Assembly: GCA_963731745.1 (NCBI GenBank)
Contig: CAVSWT010000009.1
Location: 62,001-126,000 of the forward strand
DNA: 64,000 bases
Direction of reading: 5' to 3'
Origin: CAVSWT01 sp963731745
GTDB lineage: Bacteria; Bacteroidota; Ignavibacteria; Ignavibacteriales; Ignavibacteriaceae
Made by a program: the position numbers and the translations under genes. The number at the start of each line of letters is the position of its first letter. The first letter of the stretch is position 1. The notes beneath the pieces are model-generated. The model was given only the letters and a program-made list of their open reading frames with translations. It did not search any database and was not told the origin of the DNA. Below are positions 28,038 to 37,615 of this stretch, one piece after another.

Positions 28038-28195
28038 AAAAAAATATTTCGAAGTCTAACAAAAATTTTTTATTAATTTTTATTTTAGTTACAGCTTCGC
28101 AATTAATCTTTTCTCAAGCTTCGAATACATTCCAAAGAAAACCTTTTAAGGGCAGCGCGATTATCAAAAATTATTCAACCAGCTTTTGTACTTAA
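28034..28195 (+). CDS. 53-residue secreted peptide or gene remnant
   Basis: Starts on ATGA, overlapping the stop of the esterase gene, an arrangement of translational coupling. MKKNISKSNKNFLLIFILV followed by TASQLIFSQ is a good signal peptide, leaving only ~25 mature residues (ASNTFQRKPFKGSAIIKNY and six more). No family is recognised. It may be the stub of a deleted secreted enzyme gene or a genuine small exported peptide. No continuation was found in other frames before the GH5 gene at 28229. Confidence 0.45.
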   Translation: MKKNISKSNKNFLLIFILVTASQLIFSQASNTFQRKPFKGSAIIKNYSTSFCT

Positions 28196-28228
28196 GGTTC
28201 TTTTAATATAAAACTTGGAATTTAAGCA

Positions 28229-29446
28229 ATGAAAAAAATAGTTTTCATTTTAGTTATAGCCTCACTTACTAAAATATTTTCACAAAATAATTTTGTTTAT
28301 ACGGAAGGAAAGGACATAAAAACTCCTGATGGGAATTCTTTACTTCTTAAAGGAATTAATTTAGGCAACTGGCTTGTTCCTGAAGGTTATATGTTTCATT
28401 TCAAACATGAAACATCTCCCAGACTAATTGATAAAGTTTTTAAAGAACTGATTGGCCCATCCGAAACGAGAAATTTCTGGAAATATTTTCAAGATAATTA
28501 TATAACCAAAAAAGATATAGAGTTCATTAAAGAATGTGGTTTTAATTCTATTCGAGTTCCTTTCAATTATAAATTATTCATTGTTGAAGATAATCCTGAA
28601 ATTGAATTGCAGAGAGGAATGGACTTATTAGAACGAGTGATGAAATGGAGCACTAAACAAAAGTTATATGTTATACTTGATATGCACTGCGCTCCTGGCG
28701 GTCAAACTGGTGACAACATTGATGACAGCTATGGATATCCGTTCTTAATGGAAAGCCAAGAGAGTCAGAATGAAACTGCCGCTATTTGGAAAAGAATAGC
28801 TGAAAGTTTTAAAGATGAAAAATATTTCATCGGGTATGATTTGTTGAATGAGCCAATCGCAACATACTTTGACGCGGAAAAATTAAATCCTAATCTAGAA
28901 CCGCTTTATAAAAAAATAACAAATGCAATTCGTGAAGTTGATAAGAATCATTTAATTTTTCTTGGCGGTGCACAATGGGATGGAAATTTTAGTGTATTCG
29001 GAAAACCATTTGATGATAAATTAGTTTATTCATTTCATAAATATTGGTCAGAGACAACTCAAAATGTTATACAAGAGTATCTTGATTTTAGAGATAAATA
29101 TAATGTCCCTATTTGGCTTGGCGAATCTGGCGAAAATACAAATGAATGGATTTCGAATTTTAGACAATTACTGGAAAAAAATAATATCGGCTGGTGCTTT
29201 TGGCCATATAAGAAATTAGAATCAGATCGTGGTATAGTTTCAATCAACATGACTCCTGAATTTGATTTGATAATACAATTTGCAAATAGTGATATAATTA
29301 GTTTTGAAGATATTAGAAAACACCGGCCGGACACGGATAAAGTTAAGAAAGCATTAAAAGATTATCTTCACAACTGCAAATTTGAAAATTGTAAAATAAA
29401 TAACGATTATTTAGAAGCTTTGGGACTAGGTGCATCAGATAAATAG
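28229..29446 (+). CDS. GH5 family beta-glycanase
   Basis: 405 residues with a signal peptide (near LTKIFSQ). GINLGNWLVPEGYMFHF (42-58) and NSIRVPFNY (106-114) open the barrel. LDMHCAPGGQTGD (150-162) follows, then the acid/base Glu208 in YDLLNEP and the nucleophile Glu299 in IWLGESGEN. These are the paired glutamates of GH5. The NLGNWL start resembles exo-beta-1,3-glucanase-like and related GH5 groups, which fits the beta-glucan setting; exact linkage is inferred. It lies in a plus-strand run of GH3 genes and lacks a T9SS domain, so it is probably periplasmic. Confidence 0.9.
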   Translation: MKKIVFILVIASLTKIFSQNNFVYTEGKDIKTPDGNSLLLKGINLGNWLVPEGYMFHFKHETSPRLIDKVFKELIGPSETRNFWKYFQDNYITKKDIEFIKECGFNSIRVPFNYKLFIVEDNPEIELQRGMDLLERVMKWSTKQKLYVILDMHCAPGGQTGDNIDDSYGYPFLMESQESQNETAAIWKRIAESFKDEKYFIGYDLLNEPIATYFDAEKLNPNLEPLYKKITNAIREVDKNHLIFLGGAQWDGNFSVFGKPFDDKLVYSFHKYWSETTQNVIQEYLDFRDKYNVPIWLGESGENTNEWISNFRQLLEKNNIGWCFWPYKKLESDRGIVSINMTPEFDLIIQFANSDIISFEDIRKHRPDTDKVKKALKDYLHNCKFENCKINNDYLEALGLGASDK

Positions 29447-29690
29447 ATTAACAATTAATAAGAAATATTATTTTCTATAAATTCTTTTTTTAATGCCGCT
29501 CATATTTTTTCGTTCACTCTTCATGCATATTATAATGTCTCAGGGAAATAAGCTTAAAATATTTAAAGTCAAAAAATGGACTACAAAAATAAAGATGAAA
29601 TAAAAATTTATTTTAATAGGAAGAATAAAGTTTAGTCATTATTCATTCTGAAAAAATTAATAGTAAAATAAAAAATGAAAGAAGAACATT

Positions 29691-32174
29691 ATGAAATTTT
29701 CAGCTGCATTTTTTTTACTTCTTTTTCTAGGAGTATATATGCCTAAAGATTCTTCGGCAAATAAAGACTCACAACAACAAATTGATGACCGGGTTGAAGA
29801 ACTAATAAATAAAATGACGCTTCAAGAAAAAATAACAATGATCGGTGGTGATGAAATGGCGACCATACCGGTAGAGCGGTTAGGAATTCCAGCTTTAAAA
29901 ATGACCGATGGTCCCATAGGTGTGAGATGGGGAAAAACCACTGCATTCCCATCGGGTATTGCAATGGCTTCAACGTGGGACACGACTTTGATAGAAAAAT
30001 ATGGCGAAGCGATTGGACAAGAAACCAAAGGTCAAGGAAGAGATGTAATTCTAGGGCCATGCGTAAATATTGCAAGGCTTCCGATGGGAGGAAGAAATTT
30101 TGAAAGCTACGGTGAAGACCCTTTTCTAACTTCGCGGTTGACGGTCAATTATATTAAAGGTGTTCAGAAAGAGGGTGTGGCTGCAACTGCAAAACATTTT
30201 GCCGTAAATAATCAAGAACATGAAAGAATGTTTGTTGATGCCCAGGTTGATGAAAGAACTTTAAATGAAATTTATCTTCCGGCATTTAAAGCAGCGGTTG
30301 AAGAGGCTGATGTGCTTGCTTTAATGTCTGCATATAACAAATTAAACGGAAAGTACTGCAGTGAAAAATCAAGTTTGCTGATAGATAAGCTTAGAAATGA
30401 ATGGGGATTTCAATGGCTGGTTATGTCTGATTGGGGAGCTGTCCATAGCTCAATGCCAACTTTCAAAGATGGTGTTGATTTGGAAATGCCTAGAGGAGAT
30501 TATTTAAATTATGACAGTCTTAAAACCGCCTTCGAAGAAGGGGTTATAACTGAAAAAAAACTTGATGAAAAAATAAGAAGAATCCTTAAGGTAATGTTTA
30601 AGCTAGGATTGTTTGATTCAAATAGAGTTTATGATAGCACGCTGGTTAATTCTAAAGCCCATCAAAAATTTGCACTTGATGCCGCAAAGGAAGCAATAGT
30701 TCTACTTAAAAATGAAGAAAGTATTCTGCCCCTAAATTTAAATACAATAAAAAGTTTAGCTGTAATCGGCCCCAATGCGGATGTTGCAAGAACCGGCGGC
30801 GGTGGAAGTTCGATGGTTAATCCTGTTTATTCTATATCACCTTTAGAAGGATTAAAAAATATACTTGGTGACAAAGTTAAAATTAATTTCGAAAAAGGAG
30901 TTTTAATAAATGGAGATACAAAACCGCTTGAGGAAAAATTCTTCTTCAAAGATAAAAACTTAAATGAAAATGGAATTAACGCTGAATATTTTGATAATAA
31001 AAATCTTTCAGGTGAACCCGTAAAAATTGTTAATGATAAGCAAATTAATTTTGAATGGGATAACGGCTCGCCATTTAAAGACTTTCCGGAAAATAATTTT
31101 TCTGTTAGATGGACCACTTATTTAAGACCGCCTGTTAGCGGAGAATATGAACTTTTAGCCGCAACGGATGACGGCGTAAAACTCTATTTGAATGACAAAC
31201 TTTTAATCAATGATTGGGTTGACCGTGCAACAACAACTTCTTCATGCAAAATTAAACTTGAAAAAGATAAACCATATAAAATGGTTCTTGAATACTATGA
31301 AAATGGCGGTGGTGCTGTAGCAAAATTCGGATGGAATTTACCGGGTGAAAATAAAATTACAAAAGCAGTTGAAGCGGCGAAAAATTCAGATGCTGCAATT
31401 ATTTTTGCCGGCACATCAAACAATTATGAATCGGAAGGATTTGATAGAAAAGATCTCGTTCTTCCCGCTGAGCAGGATAAATTAATTGAAGCAGTTAGTA
31501 AAGTTAATCCAAACACGATTGTCGTTCTTATCACAGGCTCTCCAGTTTTAATGAATAGCTGGATTGGGAATGTAAAAGGAATAGTAGAAGTATGGTTTAA
31601 TGGCGAAGAAATCGGGAATGCAATTGCCGAGGTTTTAACTGGCAAGTATAACCCTTCCGGAAAACTTCCGGTTACATTTCCTAAAAGATGGGAAGATTGT
31701 TCAGCGTATCCATATTATATGAAGCAAGACAGCGTAACCAAATACGGCGATGGAATATTTGTCGGTTACCGGCATTTTGATAAAAACAATATTGAACCAT
31801 TATTCCCTTTCGGATTTGGGCTGTCTTACACTAATTTTGAATATAAAAATTTCAAACTTGAGAACAATGGAGATGAAATTATTGCATCGTTTGATTTGAA
31901 AAATACAGGTAAAGTTGCGGGATCAGAAATCGCACAGCTTTATGTTAGAGATGTTGAATCATCAGTCGAGAGGCCTGTAAAGGAACTAAAAGGTTTTTCA
32001 AAAATCAGATTAAATCCGGGTGAAACTACGAATGTAAAAATTTCATTAAATAAAAATGCCTTTATGTTCTTTGACCCCAAAACAAAAAAATGGACGCTTG
32101 AACCCGGTGAGTTTGAAATTATGATTGGCAGTTCTTCGAGAGATATTTATTTAAAAGATAAAATCACTTTATGA
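29691..32174 (+). CDS. GH3 beta-glucosidase with PA14 insertion
   Basis: 827 residues with a signal peptide. MTDGPIGVRWG (71-81), GGRNFESYGEDP (133-144), KHFAVNNQEHER, and nucleophile WLVMSDWGA (Asp247) form the first domain. A PA14 domain (~425-560) is inserted in the second domain: AEYFDNKNLSGEPV, YELLAATDDGVKLYLND and MVLEYYENGG. An Fn3-like C-terminus carries AQLYVRDVESSVERPVKEL. PA14-bearing GH3 enzymes (as in Kluyveromyces BglI) use this module to shape substrate choice toward short or aryl beta-glucosides. It is preceded by a 244-base AT-rich gap (29447-29690) in which no regulatory element is clear. Confidence 0.92.
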   Translation: MKFSAAFFLLLFLGVYMPKDSSANKDSQQQIDDRVEELINKMTLQEKITMIGGDEMATIPVERLGIPALKMTDGPIGVRWGKTTAFPSGIAMASTWDTTLIEKYGEAIGQETKGQGRDVILGPCVNIARLPMGGRNFESYGEDPFLTSRLTVNYIKGVQKEGVAATAKHFAVNNQEHERMFVDAQVDERTLNEIYLPAFKAAVEEADVLALMSAYNKLNGKYCSEKSSLLIDKLRNEWGFQWLVMSDWGAVHSSMPTFKDGVDLEMPRGDYLNYDSLKTAFEEGVITEKKLDEKIRRILKVMFKLGLFDSNRVYDSTLVNSKAHQKFALDAAKEAIVLLKNEESILPLNLNTIKSLAVIGPNADVARTGGGGSSMVNPVYSISPLEGLKNILGDKVKINFEKGVLINGDTKPLEEKFFFKDKNLNENGINAEYFDNKNLSGEPVKIVNDKQINFEWDNGSPFKDFPENNFSVRWTTYLRPPVSGEYELLAATDDGVKLYLNDKLLINDWVDRATTTSSCKIKLEKDKPYKMVLEYYENGGGAVAKFGWNLPGENKITKAVEAAKNSDAAIIFAGTSNNYESEGFDRKDLVLPAEQDKLIEAVSKVNPNTIVVLITGSPVLMNSWIGNVKGIVEVWFNGEEIGNAIAEVLTGKYNPSGKLPVTFPKRWEDCSAYPYYMKQDSVTKYGDGIFVGYRHFDKNNIEPLFPFGFGLSYTNFEYKNFKLENNGDEIIASFDLKNTGKVAGSEIAQLYVRDVESSVERPVKELKGFSKIRLNPGETTNVKISLNKNAFMFFDPKTKKWTLEPGEFEIMIGSSSRDIYLKDKITL

Positions 32175-32316
32175 GTGATAAGTTTTTTAAAAGTTCTAGG
32201 CGTAACTTTGTACTTTAAGTGCTTTAGTGATAAAGCTTCTTTCTACTTAATATGCTGAAATTAATGGAGTAGTTAATAAATAATTCTAAAACATATTACG
32301 ATATTCAAAACCAAGT

Positions 32317-34158
32317 ATGAAAAAATTTATAATACTTATTTTTCTCTTAACATTTGTATTTACAAATTTTGCTTTCGGTCAGACAAATATTAAACCCGTT
32401 GCAAAAGTAGGTAATGAAGAGATTAGCACTAAAGAGTTTAAGATGCGATATGAATTAATGCCTCGCATCAGTAAGGATTATTACAGCGTCGATTCACTTA
32501 AAAAAGAATTTCTCCATTCGTTAATTGCAGAAAAGCTTTGGGCTGAAGAAGCTAAACGGGAAAGGCTGGATACACTTGAGTATTTGAAATACTTTATTAA
32601 AAATATTGAGAAATTATTAGTGAAGGACGAGCTTTATAAAAAAGAAGTTGATAGTAAAATAAAAATAACAGACAGAGAAGTATCATTTGCGGAGAGAAAA
32701 AGTCGTACAAATTTAGACGTAAATATTTTAAGCACAATTGATTCCATGGAAATTTTTAATGCTTACTCATTGCTTCAGGACAGCATCCCCTTTGATTCAA
32801 TTACCTCTCTTAATGAAAATAAATTGCAAGGTTCTCACACAAAAATTACATTCGGCGATTTAAATGATAACGCAATAGAGGATTCAGTTTACAAGCTAAA
32901 AGTTGGAGAATTTACTCGACCATTAAATAATGATTTTGGATGGTTTATATTTCAATTAACAAACAAGTCATTAGCAGATTCCTTTGGTCAAAAAGATAAA
33001 TTTTCAGAAAGAGAAATTAAAGATATAATTCGCGAGCGAAAAGCAAAAAAAATCGGTACTGCATATTTAAATAAATTATTAAATAGAGTGAAAGTAAAAT
33101 TTAATGAGAAACTATTTTGGATGCTGGTTGAAAAATTTACAAACGCACTGCAGAAAAGAGAAAAAAATATTAATGACAGTTCAAAAGTAGAAACTTATTC
33201 TTTGGTTGAGTATGACATTTTGAAATTGGTAAACGGAATCTCAAAAGATACTTTAAATATGACTTTCATGCCTATTAAGAAAAATAACATCCCATTAAAG
33301 GAATTTCTATATGATCTAACATTAGATGGATTTGAAGTTACGAGGCCGGAAAAAAATTTAGTAGCTTCAAAATTAAATGCAGTAATAAAAAGATATGTAC
33401 AAAATCAGCTTATAACAGAAGAGGGATATCGTCTGGGATTTCAAAATTCCTCTGAAATAAAATCGGAACTAAAAATGTGGAAAGATAATTATCTTGCCAG
33501 CATTTTAAGAAACGAACATTTAAACTCAGAAAAAGTGAGTGATGATGAAGTGCGGGAAGAATACAATAGAATTTATAATTCAAACTCTCCGGTTACCGAA
33601 GTAAATATTATTGAAATCTTAACAGATAATCTTGATGTAATCCAACTAGTATTAAATGAGATCAAAGCGGGTAAAGATTTTAAAGAGCTTGCTAAAAAAT
33701 ATTCCGTAAGAGAAAGCACAAAAGAAACAGGCGGTGAATTTGGTTTCTTTCCTGTCACTGCGCATGGTGCAATCGGTGAACAAGCTGCAAAAATAAAAGT
33801 CGGTGATGTTTATGGGCCCATGAAATTGCCGGAAGGGTATTCAATTTTTAAATTGATTGATAAAAAAGAATCAGCCGCGCCGACTGCAAAAACATTCGCT
33901 GAAGTTAAAAATTCAATTAAAGAAGATTTGCTTTATCAAAAATTTATCAAAAATTTTTACAGCTACACTGGAAAGCTTGCCGACAAATTTGGTATTAAAA
34001 TTAATCAAAAAAATCTTAATGCTGTCAACGTAACAAATATCAGTATGCTTACATACAAATACATTGGTTTTGGCGGAGTTATGACTGCAGTGCCCTTTAC
34101 AAATTCATGGTATGAATGGTATGATATCTGGGAGAATTCAAAAAAAGTAAATCCGTAA
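32317..34158 (+). CDS. PpiC/SurA-like periplasmic peptidyl-prolyl isomerase
   Basis: 613 residues with a signal peptide (near NFAFGQ). A SurA-type N-terminal chaperone region (VGNEEISTKEFKMRYE) is followed by a degenerate parvulin-like segment near 135-225 and a better parvulin domain near 420-530 (EVNIIEILTDN, GKDFKELAKKYSVRES, GGEFGFFPVTAHGAIGEQA). The tail has GFGG, AVPFT, WYEWYDIW and ends VNP. It should help fold exported beta-rich enzymes or barrel proteins. A paralogue at 55325-57163 shares size, layout and tail. Both sit in glycan-enzyme clusters. Confidence 0.88.
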   Translation: MKKFIILIFLLTFVFTNFAFGQTNIKPVAKVGNEEISTKEFKMRYELMPRISKDYYSVDSLKKEFLHSLIAEKLWAEEAKRERLDTLEYLKYFIKNIEKLLVKDELYKKEVDSKIKITDREVSFAERKSRTNLDVNILSTIDSMEIFNAYSLLQDSIPFDSITSLNENKLQGSHTKITFGDLNDNAIEDSVYKLKVGEFTRPLNNDFGWFIFQLTNKSLADSFGQKDKFSEREIKDIIRERKAKKIGTAYLNKLLNRVKVKFNEKLFWMLVEKFTNALQKREKNINDSSKVETYSLVEYDILKLVNGISKDTLNMTFMPIKKNNIPLKEFLYDLTLDGFEVTRPEKNLVASKLNAVIKRYVQNQLITEEGYRLGFQNSSEIKSELKMWKDNYLASILRNEHLNSEKVSDDEVREEYNRIYNSNSPVTEVNIIEILTDNLDVIQLVLNEIKAGKDFKELAKKYSVRESTKETGGEFGFFPVTAHGAIGEQAAKIKVGDVYGPMKLPEGYSIFKLIDKKESAAPTAKTFAEVKNSIKEDLLYQKFIKNFYSYTGKLADKFGIKINQKNLNAVNVTNISMLTYKYIGFGGVMTAVPFTNSWYEWYDIWENSKKVNP

Positions 34159-34240
34159 AATTGTTTGAAAGTTATTCTCCATTAATATGAATCCCTTGCA
34201 TTTTACAAACGTTAATGCGATGTTTATAAAAAAAATATTT

Positions 34241-34946
34241 ATGAAAAATATATTACTATCCCTTTTATTAGTTACAATCTTTTTTCAATTTTCTGCATTC
34301 GGTCAAAATAACAAAACAGATGATTGGGCTAATTTGAAAAAATATGCTGAAGCAAATAATAAGCCTTAACCCTCCAGCAAAAGGAGAAAACCGGGTAGTT
34401 TTTATGGGTAATTCGATTACTGAAAATTGGGTTAAACTTGACAGCAGTTTTTTCGCAGACAACAATAATGTTGGGAGAGGCATCAGCGGACAAACATCTT
34501 CTCAAATGCTTCTTCGATTTCGCCAGGATGTTATTGAGCTGAAACCAACTACAGTAGTTATTTTAGCCGGAACAAATGATATCGCAGAAAATACAGGACC
34601 AATATCTTTAACGGATATTTTAGGTAATATTATTTCAATGACTCAATTAGCAGAAGCAAATAATATTAAAGTTATCCTTTGCTCAGTTCTGCCAGCATAT
34701 GATTTCCCATGGCATCATGGATTGGAGCCAGCATCAAAAATTATCAAACTAAACTCAATGATTAAATCTTATTGCGGTGATAATAATATTGTTTACGCAG
34801 ATTTTTATTCTAAAATGGTTGATGAAAGAAACGGTTTAGATAAACAATATACAAAAGACGGGGTACACCCGACTTACGCTGGTTATGAAGTGATGGATAC
34901 TATAATTGAAAACGCAATCAACTTGTCAATTAAATCTGACAATTAA
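34241..34946 (+). pseudogene. SGNH/GDSL-family esterase, single frameshift
   Basis: The ATG at 34241 starts MKNILLSLLLVTIFFQFSAFGQ, a clear signal peptide, then DDWANLKKYAEANNK. One extra base (or loss of two) in the AATAATAAG stretch at about 34355-34363 shifts frame. The rest continues SLNPPAKGENRVVFMGNSITENW (block I Ser), GRGISGQTSSQM (block II), LAGTNDI (block III Asn) and DGVHPTYAGY (Asp/His of block V). After correction it is a full-length periplasmic acetylhydrolase-like protein of ~235 residues. Removal of acyl groups from glycans is a plausible role. No other lesion is visible. Confidence 0.85.
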
Positions 34947-34959
34947 ATTTAATTAGAAC

Positions 34960-35226
34960 TTACAATACGATTTTAATTTCTTCACTCTCACCAAGTTTTT
35001 GATAAACCAAATCACGCACAACTTCGTTGGGCACTTCAACTTTAAAATTCAGACTAAAATATTTTTCGTTCTTACTTACATTCGAAGGTGTGATTGTATA
35101 GTTTAAACCCTTTGCAGCTTCCTCTATAACTTTAATTATATTTTCGACATCAGAACCGATAACTTTGTATTCCCATTCACAAGGATATTCTATCTTCGGC
35201 CTTTCGCTGTTGTGATCAATTATCAT
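34960..35226 (-). CDS. DUF493 / YbeD-family protein
   Basis: 88 residues. YPCEWEYKVIGSDVENIIKVIEE followed by VSKNEKYFSLNFKVEVPNE matches the small cytosolic ferredoxin-fold DUF493 family (Escherichia coli YbeD). Its role is proposed to be regulatory but is unknown. It converges with the SGNH gene (13-base gap) and lies downstream of the ABC exporter genes. Confidence 0.85.
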   Translation of the reverse strand: MIIDHNSERPKIEYPCEWEYKVIGSDVENIIKVIEEAAKGLNYTITPSNVSKNEKYFSLNFKVEVPNEVVRDLVYQKLGESEEIKIVL

Positions 35227-35282
35227 ATTTAAATTTTCTATTTACTTACTGATGAGATATAATAATAAAAAAAATCTATTTA

Positions 35283-36551
35283 TCAATATTTATATTTTAA
35301 CCACTTAACAATTTCAGACCATTTTGGTTTTTTACCGGTTCGCAAAATTCCAACTCTAAAAATCTTACCCGCAATGGGAAATATTGAAAACATTACTGCA
35401 ATGCAAATTGCTAATGAAAGAATTAATTGCCATGCCGGAACTTCCATCAAGCTTATTCTGGCGGGCATTACAATTAAAGCTGCGAACGGAAACATCGATG
35501 CTATTGTTGCAATTGAACTATTAGGATTTGACTGCAAGCTTAGTCCAATAAAAAATGGAATCATAATCAGCATCAATAAAGGCCAAACACCAGATTGAGC
35601 GTCTTGACTATTATCGAAAATAGCTCCAACTGCGGCAAACAATCCCAAAAATGTTATAAGTGCTATGAAATAGTTAAAAAGAAAATAGGCTATATCAATT
35701 AATTTTAATTTTAAAATAAAATCTGCTGGAAGTACAAACCAAGTAGTTGAAATAACCAGGACTAAAGGCGTTAACCATATCGCCATTTGCAACAGTCCGG
35801 TAATAGCTGTTCCTAAAATCTTTCCTGCCATCATTTCATTGCTGCTTATAGATGATAATAGTATTTCAACAATTTTATTATTTTTTTCTTCGACAACAGA
35901 ATTCATTGTCATCTGACCCATAAATATCAAACTTAAATAGAGAAGAAATGTAAATAGAAAAGAAATAACGGTATTGCCTATTCCCTCTTCCTCAACTTCC
36001 TCGCCTGAAGTTACGCGATAACCTGTAAAATCAACTCTATTTCTTGCAAAATCTATTTCGCTTGAAGTTAACTGCCGGTTTGCAAAGTACAGACTTATTA
36101 AAGCGGTGTTAATGGGTTGTCGTAACTTATTAAATAAATTTGAATTATTAGGATTCTTCGAATAGAACTCAATTCTTTTATTGATTAAAGCCGAGTCGGG
36201 AATAAAGACTACTCCCGAAATTTTTTCATTAGCAATATTTTTTTTCAGCTCATTAAGTTTGTCTTTAAATTTTCCTTGTGTAACAGTTTGGAAGTCAAGT
36301 TTATATTTATCTCTCATTACTTCCGGGAGTTTTAGAAGTTCATCTCCAACAACTTTATTAATTTCCTGTGATTCGGAAACGATTGTTAAATTTAAACTTT
36401 GTTCCTGATTATAAGAATAAAGAAATGTTTGGAAGCCAATGATTCCAATCATAAAAATTGGGATGAGCAAAGTCATTATTATAAATGTTCTGCTTAACAG
36501 CTTCATTCTAAGTTCACGTTTAATTACTGTTAAGGTTCTACGATTAAACAT
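35283..36551 (-). CDS. ABC-2 type exporter permease (NatB-like)
   Basis: About 422 residues from the ATG at 36551, which overlaps the end of the ATPase gene by 8 bases and is preceded by GGGAGAG; a longer frame to 36611 lies wholly inside the ATPase gene and is unlikely. One span near the N-terminus (LSRTFIIMTLLIPIFMIGIIGFQTF), a large extracytoplasmic domain, then five C-terminal spans including TVISFLFTFLLYLSLIFMGQMTMNSVVEEKNNKIVEILLSS, the ABC-2 signature region. It pairs with the ATPase to form an exporter of the NatAB type. The substrate is unknown. Confidence 0.88.
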   Translation of the reverse strand: MFNRRTLTVIKRELRMKLLSRTFIIMTLLIPIFMIGIIGFQTFLYSYNQEQSLNLTIVSESQEINKVVGDELLKLPEVMRDKYKLDFQTVTQGKFKDKLNELKKNIANEKISGVVFIPDSALINKRIEFYSKNPNNSNLFNKLRQPINTALISLYFANRQLTSSEIDFARNRVDFTGYRVTSGEEVEEEGIGNTVISFLFTFLLYLSLIFMGQMTMNSVVEEKNNKIVEILLSSISSNEMMAGKILGTAITGLLQMAIWLTPLVLVISTTWFVLPADFILKLKLIDIAYFLFNYFIALITFLGLFAAVGAIFDNSQDAQSGVWPLLMLIMIPFFIGLSLQSNPNSSIATIASMFPFAALIVMPARISLMEVPAWQLILSLAICIAVMFSIFPIAGKIFRVGILRTGKKPKWSEIVKWLKYKY

Positions 36552-37455
36552 GACTACTCTCCCTTCCTGCCAACGAAACAAATATTTCATGCAGAGAAAT
36601 TTCATCAGCAATAAACTTATTAATCGTAATATTATTCTCTACCAGCAATTTTAGTAATAATTGAACATCGGAATCATTTTTAACTTTTATTCCTGTAGTA
36701 TTTCCGTAGTCTTCAATTTTTTCAATCATTGGATTCCCATTTAAAAATGCAAGGCTGCCGTTATAATTTAGACTGACATTTCTTCTTCCATGATTCGCTT
36801 TAATTGTTTTTAATTCTCCGCTTAAAATAATTTTACCGTGATCTATCATTGCAATATGGTCACACATCTTTTCTGCAAATTCCATTAAGTGAGTTGAGAA
36901 GATGATTACCTTTCCCTCTTTTTTCATATCCAAAATAATTTGTTTCAACAGGTCCGTATTTATTGGGTCTAATCCGGAAAATGGTTCATCAAGAATCAAA
37001 AATTCAGGATCATGTAAAATAGTAGCAATGAATTGTATTTTCTGTTGGTTTCCTTTAGACAGATCTTCGATTTTAGATGTTTTTCTATCCAACAAATCAA
37101 ATTTCTTTAAATAGTAATCGGCTTTTTTTTGAACTTCAGTTCCGGTTTTTCCTTTAAGTTCGGCAAAAAATAGAAGTGTATCATTTACATTCATCTTCTT
37201 ATATAGTCCGCGTTCTTCAGGAAGATAGCCTACTTTTTCTTTAAACTCCTGTCCAATTTTAGTTCCTCGTAAAATAACATCACCTGAATCGGGCAAATAA
37301 ATATTCATCAACATTCGAATTGTTGTAGTTTTACCTGCACCATTTCTTCCGATCAATCCAAACACAGAACCTTCCGGAACCGAAAAAGTAACGTTATCAA
37401 CAGCTTTTACACTGCCGAAAGTTTTATTTAAATTTTGAACTTCTAATGCGTACAT
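36544..37455 (-). CDS. ABC exporter ATPase (NatA-like)
   Basis: 303 residues. Walker A GRNGAGKTT (~37-45), Q-loop region YLPEERGLYKKM, signature LSKGNQQKIQF and Walker B EFLILDEPFSGLD are intact, with a switch His in FSTHLMEFAEKMCD. A ~90-residue C-terminal extension is typical of DrrA/NatA-type exporters. It is the first gene of a two-gene unit with the overlapping permease. It appears unrelated to glycan use and may be ordinary chromosome sequence between two accessory blocks. Confidence 0.92.
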   Translation of the reverse strand: MYALEVQNLNKTFGSVKAVDNVTFSVPEGSVFGLIGRNGAGKTTTIRMLMNIYLPDSGDVILRGTKIGQEFKEKVGYLPEERGLYKKMNVNDTLLFFAELKGKTGTEVQKKADYYLKKFDLLDRKTSKIEDLSKGNQQKIQFIATILHDPEFLILDEPFSGLDPINTDLLKQIILDMKKEGKVIIFSTHLMEFAEKMCDHIAMIDHGKIILSGELKTIKANHGRRNVSLNYNGSLAFLNGNPMIEKIEDYGNTTGIKVKNDSDVQLLLKLLVENNITINKFIADEISLHEIFVSLAGRESSHV

Positions 37456-37615
37456 GGTTTTTCCAAATAGAGAATTAATTACAAATTAAATTTTTTAAAA
37501 AATTTTTTAGGAATTAATTTTGAATAAAAAAAATTATATTCAGGTTAAATCCCCAAAAGAATAGAGATAAGAATAGTTGTTATATTGTTTTGATATAATT
37601 CTAATGAAATTATGT

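Noticed and set aside
36552..36611. Longer start for the ABC permease
   Set aside because: The extension lies within the ATPase gene; the ATG at 36551 has a good ribosome-binding site.
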